Positions 1 through 5,321 of a stretch of 5,338 bases of DNA are shown piece after piece. Each line of letters starts with the position of its first letter. The first letter of the stretch is position 1. Origin of the DNA: Bacillota bacterium (GTDB lineage: Bacteria; Bacillota; Desulfitobacteriia; Desulfitobacteriales; JAJXUE01); the NCBI GenBank assembly GCA_021786555.1, contig JAJYNB010000377.1, positions 1-5,338 on the forward strand. The letters run 5' to 3'. The position numbers and the translations under genes are program-made. The notes below the pieces were generated by a model. The model had not been told where the DNA came from, ran no database searches, and was given only the letters and a program-made list of their open reading frames with translations.

Positions 1-869
1 TGTATCCGCCCCAAACCCTGACTCCGGCGGAAGTGAGTCAGATTGAGGTGATTACCTGCCGGATTGCCAGTGAACTGGGCGTCAGGGGGCTGCTCAATAT
101 CCAGTATGTGGTGTGCCAGGGCAAAGTTTATGTGCTGGAGGTCAATCCCCGGGCCAGCCGCACCGTCCCTATCCTGTCCAAGGTAACGGGCATACCCATG
201 GTCTCCCTGGCGGTCAAGGTATGCCTTGGCCAGTCCCTGGCCTCTCTGGGCTGGCGCCAGGGTCTGGCGGCGCAAGCGGACTTTGTCATAGTCAAAGGGC
301 CGGTGTTTTCCTTTGAAAAGCTTACCCAGGCGGAGACTTCCCTGGGACCTGAAATGAAGTCCACGGGGGAAGTCCTGGGCATGGATTATGATTTTGCCCA
401 TGCCCTGATGAAGGCCTTCCAGGGCATGCAGCTGAAACTGGAGCGGGAGGGAGATTTTCTTGCTTCAGTAGCGGAAAAGGACAAGGCCGAAGCGATCAGT
501 GTGGTCAAGGAATTCAACAAGCTGGGCTACCGGATAAAAGCCACGGGGGATACGGCCAGGGTACTGAACCTCTGCGGCATCAAAAGCGGTGTGGTGGAGT
601 TGGGAGTTCCGCTGGAACAGCGCTTGAAGCAAGGGGAATTTGCACTGATTTTCAATACCCCCACCAAAGGGAAGGTGCCTGGCAGGGAAGGGTTTAAACT
701 GCGCCGCCTGGCTGCGGAGCACCGCATCCCCTGCCTGACATCCCTGGATACAGCTAAAGCCCTGGCCCGGGCCCTCAAGGCCTTCCGCAGCGGGGAAGAG
801 TCTGCTTGCCTGGCCCTGGACGACTACCTGATTAACTGGCAGGAAAAGGAGCAAAGAATTTCCAGCTAA
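1..869 (+). CDS. carB: Carbamoyl-phosphate synthase large subunit, C-terminal part (5' end outside window)
   Basis: This is the last ~288 codons of the large, ATP-using subunit of carbamoyl-phosphate synthase, which makes carbamoyl phosphate from bicarbonate, ATP and glutamine-derived ammonia in the cytoplasm with CarA. The frame is open from base 3 with no start, so the gene enters from the left; the GTG at 33 is internal. The visible part begins at the end of the second ATP-grasp domain, with EVNPRASRTVP (from 138) supplying metal/ATP ligands, continues through LGPEMKSTGEVLG, and ends in the MGS-like allosteric domain with ATGDTARVL (540-566) and FNTPTKGK (651-674). Compared from memory with E. 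coli CarB, the loop carrying Lys993 is four residues shorter and lacks that lysine, and ornithine-site Glu892 is Gly (297-299). Position next to argF suggests the arginine-specific isozyme. Identity is very sure; the regulatory reading is inference. Confidence 0.97.
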   Translation, partial: YPPQTLTPAEVSQIEVITCRIASELGVRGLLNIQYVVCQGKVYVLEVNPRASRTVPILSKVTGIPMVSLAVKVCLGQSLASLGWRQGLAAQADFVIVKGPVFSFEKLTQAETSLGPEMKSTGEVLGMDYDFAHALMKAFQGMQLKLEREGDFLASVAEKDKAEAISVVKEFNKLGYRIKATGDTARVLNLCGIKSGVVELGVPLEQRLKQGEFALIFNTPTKGKVPGREGFKLRRLAAEHRIPCLTSLDTAKALARALKAFRSGEESACLALDDYLINWQEKEQRISS

Positions 870-887
870 AAAATAGTGCTGTATCTT

Positions 888-925
888 GTTGCATTAAAAT
901 ACATATAAATGTATAATAATGCATA
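888..925 (+). promoter_or_regulatory. Tandem ARG boxes (predicted ArgR/AhrC operator) upstream of argF
   Basis: Two palindromes match the ArgR/AhrC box core TGAATWWWWATTCA at 12 of 14 positions each: TGCATTAAAATACA (890-903) and TGTATAATAATGCA (910-923). Both keep the TGNAT...ATNCA half-sites. Their centres are 20 bp apart, so the 18-bp boxes are separated by 2 bp, the arrangement known for pairs of boxes bound by one ArgR hexamer. The two boxes are also near-mirror images of each other, so 890-923 forms a larger dyad. The pair covers the predicted argF promoter, so arginine-bound regulator would block RNA polymerase. The sequence match is seen directly; binding and repression are inferred from the family. 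Confidence 0.8.
889..917 (+). promoter_or_regulatory. Predicted sigma-A type promoter for argF
   Basis: A perfect -10 hexamer TATAAT (912-917) lies 17 bp downstream of TTGCAT (889-894), which matches the -35 consensus only in TTG. Transcription would start near 924, giving a leader of about 20 nt that begins just before the argF ribosome binding site. Both hexamers lie inside the two ARG boxes, which supports a repressible promoter. The -35 is weak, and the AT-rich boxes could create a TATAAT by chance. Confidence 0.6.
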
Positions 926-927
926 TT

Positions 928-933
928 AGGAGG
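928..933 (+). promoter_or_regulatory. Ribosome binding site of argF
   Basis: AGGAGG, a full anti-16S match, lies 10 nt before the ATG at 944 and fixes that start. It begins right after the second ARG box. Confidence 0.85.
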
Positions 934-943
934 AGATGTTCAA

Positions 944-1894
944 ATGGCAGTTGCCAAAGAAGCTAGCATTAATTTAAAGGGCAGGGATTTTGTTACCCTG
1001 CATGATTTTACAGCAGATGAGATCTATTACCTGCTGGAAACTGCAGAGAGCCTAAAAGCGAAACAGAAAGCAGGGAAACCTCACCCCGTACTGAAGGGGA
1101 AAACCCTCGGCATGATTTTTACCAAGTCTTCCACCCGCACCAGGGTGTCCTTCGAGGTTGCCATGTACCAGCTGGGCGGCTCCTCTTTGTTTTTGAGCGA
1201 GCGGGATATTCAGCTTGGAAGGGGCGAGACCATCGCCGATACGGCCAGGGTCCTCTCCCGTTATCTGGACGGCATCATGATACGGACCTACTCCAACGAT
1301 GATGTGCTGGAATTGGCCGAGTACGCAGACATCCCCGTAATCAATGGACTTACAGACCTGCTGCATCCCTGCCAGGTCCTGGCAGACCTCCTGACCATCA
1401 AGGAATACAAGGGGTCTCTGTCCGGGCTCAAACTGGTCTATGTGGGAGATGGCAACAATATGGCTCATTCCCTGATGTTCGGCGGCGCCAAGATGGGCAT
1501 GCATGTGGTGATCGCCTCCCCGGCAGGTTATCAGCCCAGTGAACAGATTGTGCAGCAGGCCAGCGAGGATGCGCTGCGCTACGGCGGCAAGATTGAGATA
1601 TGCTCCGACCCCTTGGAAGCGGTGAAAGGCGCCGACGTGCTCTACACTGATGTGTGGGCCAGTATGGGCCAGGAGGCAGAACATGCCCAGCGCATGAGGG
1701 ATTTCCACGGATACCAGGTAAACCAGGAAATGGTGGACCTGGCCCACAGAGACGTGATTGTCATGCACTGCCTGCCCGCCCATCGCGGCGAGGAAATCTC
1801 GGCGGAGGTCATCGACGGTCCCCACTCGGTGGTATTTGACGAGGCGGAAAACCGGCTGCACGCCCAAAAAGCCATACTGGCTCTGGTGATGTAA
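944..1894 (+). CDS. argF: Ornithine carbamoyltransferase, anabolic
   Basis: ArgF transfers the carbamoyl group of carbamoyl phosphate to ornithine, giving citrulline and phosphate, in the cytoplasm as a trimer. The 316 residues match the usual 300-340. The N-terminal carbamoyl-phosphate domain carries STRTR (residues 63-67) and HPCQVLADLLT (141-151). The C-terminal ornithine domain carries DGNNMAHSL (169-177), the mobile DVWASMGQE loop (236-244) and the catalytic-cysteine motif HCLPAHRGEE (275-284). The ATG at 944 follows AGGAGG and the protein starts where the family does. The DVWxSMG and HCLP loops mark ornithine rather than aspartate carbamoyltransferase. Lying after carB and before argG/argH, with an ArgR-type operator upstream, it is the biosynthetic enzyme rather than the catabolic ArcB. 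No broken or missing motif is seen. Confidence 0.97.
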   Translation: MAVAKEASINLKGRDFVTLHDFTADEIYYLLETAESLKAKQKAGKPHPVLKGKTLGMIFTKSSTRTRVSFEVAMYQLGGSSLFLSERDIQLGRGETIADTARVLSRYLDGIMIRTYSNDDVLELAEYADIPVINGLTDLLHPCQVLADLLTIKEYKGSLSGLKLVYVGDGNNMAHSLMFGGAKMGMHVVIASPAGYQPSEQIVQQASEDALRYGGKIEICSDPLEAVKGADVLYTDVWASMGQEAEHAQRMRDFHGYQVNQEMVDLAHRDVIVMHCLPAHRGEEISAEVIDGPHSVVFDEAENRLHAQKAILALVM

Positions 1895-1903
1895 CATTCA
1901 GCA

Positions 1904-1992
1904 GGAGTCAGGAGACAGGAGTCAGTAGTCAGAATGAGGGAGAGTTTGGCATCCCGAAGATATTCTGACTCCCGACCCGAAATACGAGCTTC
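1904..1992 (+). repeat. Heptamer-built inverted repeat, copy 1, in the argF-argG gap
   Basis: The left arm is four tandem heptamers: GTCAGGA, GACAGGA, GTCAGTA and GTCAGAA (1907-1934). The right arm reads TTCTGAC then TCCCGAC (1963-1976), the inverse of the same motif. 1921-1935 and 1962-1976 are complementary at 13 of 15 positions around a 26-nt loop. The copy ends in the tail GACCCGAAATACGAGCTTC (1974-1992), repeated in the next copy. No T-run follows the stem, so it does not look like an intrinsic terminator and argF transcripts probably continue into argG. Confidence 0.8.
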
Positions 1993-1994
1993 AA

Positions 1995-2097
1995 GGAGAC
2001 AGGAGTCAGGAGATAGTAGATAGAATCAGTATGATGGGGCAGGGTATTCTGAATTCTGACTTCTGAGTTCTGACTCCTGACCCAAAATATGAGCTTC
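1995..2097 (+). repeat. Heptamer-built inverted repeat, copy 2, ending at the argG ribosome binding site
   Basis: A second copy of the element before it. A 15-nt stretch (1995-2009) is identical to 1911-1925 (offset 84), and its tail GACCCAAAATATGAGCTTC (2079-2097) matches the first copy's at 17 of 19 positions (offset 105). The 21-nt difference is exactly three heptamers, present here as a longer right arm of five (2047-2081): TTCTGAA, TTCTGAC, TTCTGAG, TTCTGAC, TCCTGAC. The left arm has decayed to GATAGTA/GATAGAA, so the right arm pairs better with copy 1's left arm (1907-1934 with 2054-2081, 24 of 28). The tail abuts GGAGG of argG. Confidence 0.8.
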
Positions 2098-2102
2098 GGA
2101 GG
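2098..2102 (+). promoter_or_regulatory. Ribosome binding site of argG, fused to the repeat tail
   Basis: GGAGG lies 6 nt before the ATG at 2109, a fairly short spacing. It starts immediately after the conserved GAGCTTC tail of the second heptamer element. The downstream array also reads GAGCTTtCGGA, so the first GGA of this site may itself derive from the repeat. Confidence 0.75.
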
Positions 2103-2108
2103 AAGAAA

Positions 2109-3314
2109 ATGAGCAAAGTTGTATTGGCTTATTCCGGGGGACTTGACACGTCCATCATTATCCCCTGGCTGAAGGAAAACTACGGTTATGAAGTTATTGC
2201 CATGGCAGCTGACCTGGGCCAGGGGGAAGAACTCGAACCCCTGCACGAAAAGGCCCTGAACAGCGGCGCCAGCAAGTTATACATCGAGGACTTAAAGGAA
2301 GAATTCCTCACCGACTTTATCTTCCCCACTTTAAGGGCCGGAGCGGTGTATGAAGGCAAGTACCTGTTGGGAACCTCCTTCGCCCGCCCCCTTATCGCCA
2401 AGCGGCTGGTGGAAATAGCCGAGGCTGAGGGAGCGGTGGCCGTAGCCCACGGCGCCACGGGCAAAGGTAACGACCAGGTCCGTTTTGAGCTCACTGTAAA
2501 GGCCTTAAACCCCGATCTGCAAATCATTGCGCCCTGGCGGCTGTGGGATATCAAATCCCGCGAGGATGCTATCGACTACGCCCAGGCCCGCGGCATACCG
2601 GTACCGGTGACTAAGGCTCGTCCTTACAGTATGGACCGCAATATCTGGCATTTGAGCCATGAAGGCGGGGACCTGGAGGACCCCTGGAACGCGCCTCAAA
2701 ATGACCTGTATATGTTGACAACCCCGCCCGAACTGGCCCCCGACCAGCCGGCTTATGTGGAAATAAGCTTTGAAAAGGGAGTGCCGGTTGCGGTGGACGG
2801 TCAGGCCCTCGCTCCGGTGGAGATGCTGGAAAAGCTCAATGAATTGGGCGGCAAACACGGCGTCGGCATCATCGATATGGTGGAAAACCGGCTGGTGGGC
2901 ATGAAGTCCCGCGGCGTCTATGAATGCCCCGGCGGCACAATCCTTTACACTGCCCACCGGGAACTGGAATACCTGACACTGGACCGCCAGACCATGCACT
3001 TCAAGGAAATCGTCTCCGGCAAGTATGCCGAGCTGGTCTATGACGGGGTGTGGTACGCCCCAATCCGTAAGGCCCTGGATGCCTTCGTCAGCAGTACCCA
3101 GGAGACCGTAACAGGCACGGTGAGGCTCAAGCTCTACAAGGGCAACTGCGTTCCCGCCGGGGCCCAGTCTCCCTACTCCATTTATAATCAGGAGTTTGTC
3201 ACCTTCGGCCGGGATGGGGTGTATAACCAAAAGGATGCGGAAGGCTTTATCAACCTCTTTGGCCTGCCGCTGAAGGTCCGGGCCCTGATGGAGAAAAACT
3301 CTGGCTTGCGCTAA
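2109..3314 (+). CDS. argG: Argininosuccinate synthase
   Basis: ArgG condenses citrulline and aspartate into argininosuccinate, using ATP and releasing AMP and pyrophosphate; it acts in the cytoplasm, normally as a tetramer. The 401 residues fit the ~400-residue bacterial class. The N-terminal N-type ATP pyrophosphatase domain opens with AYSGGLDTS (residues 7-15), the ATP-binding loop. HGATGKGNDQVRFE (114-127) contributes to nucleotide, aspartate and citrulline binding. SMDRNIWHLSHEGGDLEDP (174-192) begins the synthetase domain, and GVGIIDMVENRLVGMKSRGVYE (250-271) is a second family hallmark. The ATG follows GGAGG and lies at the usual family N-terminus. argF lies 214 bp upstream with no terminator between them, so the two may share the argF promoter. 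A strong terminator follows. No oddity is seen inside the gene. Confidence 0.97.
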   Translation: MSKVVLAYSGGLDTSIIIPWLKENYGYEVIAMAADLGQGEELEPLHEKALNSGASKLYIEDLKEEFLTDFIFPTLRAGAVYEGKYLLGTSFARPLIAKRLVEIAEAEGAVAVAHGATGKGNDQVRFELTVKALNPDLQIIAPWRLWDIKSREDAIDYAQARGIPVPVTKARPYSMDRNIWHLSHEGGDLEDPWNAPQNDLYMLTTPPELAPDQPAYVEISFEKGVPVAVDGQALAPVEMLEKLNELGGKHGVGIIDMVENRLVGMKSRGVYECPGGTILYTAHRELEYLTLDRQTMHFKEIVSGKYAELVYDGVWYAPIRKALDAFVSSTQETVTGTVRLKLYKGNCVPAGAQSPYSIYNQEFVTFGRDGVYNQKDAEGFINLFGLPLKVRALMEKNSGLR

Positions 3315-3328
3315 GCCCGATAGGTTAT

Positions 3329-3367
3329 ACTGGAAAAAGGAGCCGCAGCTCCTTTTTCCGGTTTTTA
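3329..3367 (+). terminator. Rho-independent terminator after argG
   Basis: A perfect 12-bp stem, GGAAAAAGGAGC with GCTCCTTTTTCC around loop CGCA, extends to 15 bp if one G-T pair is allowed (3329-3343 with 3348-3362), and TTTTT follows at 3362-3366. It starts 14 nt after the argG stop. It should end the argF-argG transcript, at least partly, and separate argH from it. Confidence 0.88.
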
Positions 3368-3427
3368 CCCCACGAAACAACAATGAGTTTTTGGGTCACT
3401 ACTGGGGTGAAAAACGCTGAGCTTTGG

Positions 3428-3448
3428 TCATCTGTGGCAGTCAGATGA
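3428..3448 (+). other. Small hairpin in the argG-argH gap
   Basis: TCATCTG and CAGATGA form a perfect 7-bp inverted repeat around a 7-nt loop. No T-run follows, and it does not match an ARG box. It is the clearest structure in the gap between the argG terminator and the argH ribosome binding site; the rest (3368-3538) shows no gene and no convincing promoter to me. It could be a protein site or chance. Confidence 0.35.
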
Positions 3449-3538
3449 ACATTTCTTCCACAAATTTTCAATTCTCGGTCCTGGTATGAGTTACAACGGT
3501 GGTCCTATGTTTTACCCTTGTCATTTTTCCAAGCAGAC

Positions 3539-3545
3539 AGGAGGT
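3539..3545 (+). promoter_or_regulatory. Ribosome binding site that decides the argH start
   Basis: AGGAGGT lies 8 nt before the ATG at 3554. It lies inside the frame that would be read from the upstream TTG at 3518, so it argues for the ATG. The out-of-frame ATG at 3547 is too close to it. Confidence 0.88.
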
Positions 3546-3553
3546 CATGTATT

Positions 3554-4933
3554 ATGAAACTTTGGGGCGGACGGTTTCAGAAGAGTACGGACAAGCTGGC
3601 GGAGGACTTCCACTCTTCCATTTCCTTTGACCAGAGGCTGTACCGCCAGGATATCCAGGGGAGCATCGCCCATGCCCGGATGCTGGGGAAGTGCCGCATT
3701 ATCGGTGAGGATGAGGCTCAGGCCATCATCGCCGGGCTGGAACAGGTGCTGGCAGATATAGAGGCGGGCAAGGTAGAATTTGAAGTAGGCGCCGAAGACA
3801 TCCACATGAATGTGGAAAAAATCCTTACTGAGCGGATCGGCCCGGTGGGGAAGAAGCTCCACACGGGCAGGAGCCGCAATGACCAGGTGGCACTGGATAT
3901 CAGGATGTATCTGAAGGAAGCCACAAGACGGACCCAGGAGCTTTTGCTCGGGTTGGAGGACACCCTTCTGAGACTGGCCCGTGAGCACCTGGAAACCTGG
4001 ATGCCCGGTTATACCCACCTGCAAAAGGGCCAGCCCATTACCCTGGCCCACCACCTGATGGCTTACTTTCAGATGTTTTTGAGGGACCTGTCGAGGCTGG
4101 AGGACTGTCATGGGCGGACGGACGTTATGCCCCTGGGCTCTGGCGCCCTGGCAGGCACCACTTTCCCGATCGACCGGGAGATGGTCAAAAAGGAGCTTGG
4201 TTTTAGTCAGATTACCGCCAACAGCTTAGACGGGGTGAGCGACCGGGATTTTGCGATCGAGTTCTGCGCCTCCGCTTCTATGATTATGATGCACCTTAGC
4301 CGCCTGAGCGAAGAACTGATTCTCTGGTCCAGCGGGGAGTTCGCATTTATCAGCATGGATGACGCCTACTCAACAGGCTCAAGTATCATGCCGCAAAAGA
4401 AAAATCCTGATGTGGCAGAGCTGATTCGGGGTAAGACCGGGCGGGTGTACGGGGATTTAATCTCCCTGCTCACAGTGATGAAGGGGCTGCCCCTGGCATA
4501 TAACAAGGACATGCAGGAGGACAAGGAAGCCCTGTTTGACGCGATTGATACCGTCCACAAATGCTTGCTCCTGACCACTCCCATGCTGCAAACCATGGAA
4601 GTGCGCAAGGACAACATGGGCCAAGGAGCCCGGGGAGGCTTTACCAACGCCACCGATGTGGCGGATTACCTGGCGAAAAAAGGTGTGCCCTTCCGGGAGG
4701 CCCATGAGATTGTAGGCAGATTGGTCCTGTACTGTACTCAGAAGCAGGTTGCACTGGAAGAGCTGCCTTTGGCCGAGTTCCAGGCCCTCTCACCTGCTTT
4801 TGAAGCGGACTTATATGATTTTATTACGGTGGAACACTGCGTAAGAGCACGCAAAGTGCCCGGCGGCCCTGCCCCTGAAATGGTGGCACAGGCCATCGCA
4901 GCAGGTGAGCAGGCCCTAGCCCGCTACAGGTGA
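3554..4933 (+). CDS. argH: Argininosuccinate lyase
   Basis: ArgH cleaves argininosuccinate to arginine and fumarate, the last step of the pathway, as a cytoplasmic homotetramer of the fumarase/aspartase superfamily. From the ATG at 3554 it has 459 residues, the usual size, and begins MKLWGGRF as the family does. The three superfamily regions are all present: TGRSRNDQVA (residues 104-113), PGYTHLQKGQP (151-161) with a catalytic-site His155, and the flexible signature loop GSSIMPQKKNPD (275-286) with the catalytic serine. EDIHMNVE (81-88) is also typical. An in-frame TTG at 3518 would add 12 residues, but AGGAGGT at 3539 supports the ATG. The gene follows a terminator by about 190 bp, so it may be its own transcription unit, although its promoter is not evident. 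A heptamer repeat array begins within 6 bp of the stop. Confidence 0.97.
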   Translation: MKLWGGRFQKSTDKLAEDFHSSISFDQRLYRQDIQGSIAHARMLGKCRIIGEDEAQAIIAGLEQVLADIEAGKVEFEVGAEDIHMNVEKILTERIGPVGKKLHTGRSRNDQVALDIRMYLKEATRRTQELLLGLEDTLLRLAREHLETWMPGYTHLQKGQPITLAHHLMAYFQMFLRDLSRLEDCHGRTDVMPLGSGALAGTTFPIDREMVKKELGFSQITANSLDGVSDRDFAIEFCASASMIMMHLSRLSEELILWSSGEFAFISMDDAYSTGSSIMPQKKNPDVAELIRGKTGRVYGDLISLLTVMKGLPLAYNKDMQEDKEALFDAIDTVHKCLLLTTPMLQTMEVRKDNMGQGARGGFTNATDVADYLAKKGVPFREAHEIVGRLVLYCTQKQVALEELPLAEFQALSPAFEADLYDFITVEHCVRARKVPGGPAPEMVAQAIAAGEQALARYR

Positions 4934-4938
4934 GCCGA

Positions 4939-5001
4939 GTCCGAAGTCCGAGGTCCGAGGTCCGAAGTCCGACGTCCGACGTCCGAAGTCCGAAGTCCGA
5001 T
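4939..5001 (+). repeat. Nine tandem GTCCGAN heptamers (left arm of the post-argH array)
   Basis: Nine uninterrupted head-to-tail heptamers, GTCCGAN with last base A, G, G, A, C, C, A, A, T in order. Six bases are invariant and only the seventh varies. They start 5 bp after the argH stop codon. Heptamers 2-6 (4946-4980) are complementary to 5054-5088 at 31 of 35 positions. A 46-nt non-repeat AT-rich spacer (5002-5047), ending in seven A, separates them from the 65-bp repeats. GTC(A/C)GAN links this array to the one before argG. Confidence 0.93.
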
Positions 5002-5047
5002 ATAGGTATTCCTTTAGGGACATGAGTATTCAAGAACTTAAAAAAAC

Positions 5048-5304
5048 GCCCGGGTCGGACATCGGACTTCTGACCTCGGACCTCGAGCTTTCGGAAACTC
5101 ACCGGGTTCAGTGCCCGGGTCGGACATCGGACTTCTGACCTAGGATATCGAGCTTATGGAAACTCACCGGGTTTTGTGCCCGGGTCGGACATCGGACTTC
5201 TGACCTAGGATATCGAGCTTTCGGAAATTTACCGGGTTTAACGCCCGGGTCGGACATCGGACTTCTGACCTCGGACCTCGAGCTTTCGGAAACTCACCGG
5301 GTTT
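5048..5304 (+). repeat. Four tandem 65-bp repeats carrying inverted heptamers
   Basis: Units begin with GCCCGGGT at 5048, 5113, 5178 and 5243, exactly 65 bp apart; the fourth is cut at ~62 bp. Each holds NTCGGAC-type heptamers, the reverse complement of the left-arm motif: GTCGGAC, ATCGGAC, TTCTGAC and CTCGGAC, followed by CTCGAGCTTTCGGA and ACCGGGTT. Units 2 and 3 share CTAGGATATCG where units 1 and 4 have CTCGGACCTCG. ACCGGG at a unit's end can pair with CCCGGGT of the next (5101-5120, 5166-5185, 5231-5250), making small hairpins whose loops vary while the stems do not. Not a CRISPR: there are no unique spacers. The last unit ends just before a ribosome binding site. Confidence 0.95.
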
Positions 5305-5306
5305 GG

Positions 5307-5312
5307 AAGGAG
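5307..5312 (+). promoter_or_regulatory. Ribosome binding site of the next gene
   Basis: AAGGAG lies 9 nt before an ATG at 5322. It directly follows the end of the last 65-bp repeat, as the argG site follows its own repeat tail. Confidence 0.6.
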
Positions 5313-5321
5313 ATTGGGAAG

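Noticed and set aside
1052..1897. Long open frames on the minus strand opposite argF, argG and argH
   Set aside because: They lie fully across well-recognised genes, show no family motifs, and are expected shadows of GC-rich coding sequence.
1929..2246. Minus-strand frame of about 105 codons across the argF-argG gap
   Set aside because: It overlaps the argG start, is made largely of repeat-derived sequence with RSQNSEVR-like periodicity, and is best explained as a repeat artefact.
3460..3476. Possible ARG box ahead of argH (AAATTTTCAATTCT)
   Set aside because: Only about 9 of 14 positions match and one half-site is missing, far weaker than the pair before argF.
3490..3512. T-box-like AACGGTGGTCC before argH
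   Set aside because: It only loosely resembles the T-box GGGTGGNACCGCG motif, no terminator/antiterminator pair follows it, and no specifier stem could be found.
3518..3553. Longer argH from an upstream TTG
   Set aside because: The extra 12 residues do not resemble the family, and AGGAGGT inside this stretch is ideally spaced for the ATG at 3554, where MKLWGGRF begins.
5040..5110. Possible minus-strand terminator (CCCGGGC followed by seven T on the minus strand)
   Set aside because: The stem would be only about six pairs around a very long interior made of repeats, and no minus-strand gene feeds into it.
5048..5304. CRISPR-like regular repeat array
   Set aside because: Units repeat over their whole 65 bp with only scattered differences, so there are no unique spacers, and no cas genes are visible.
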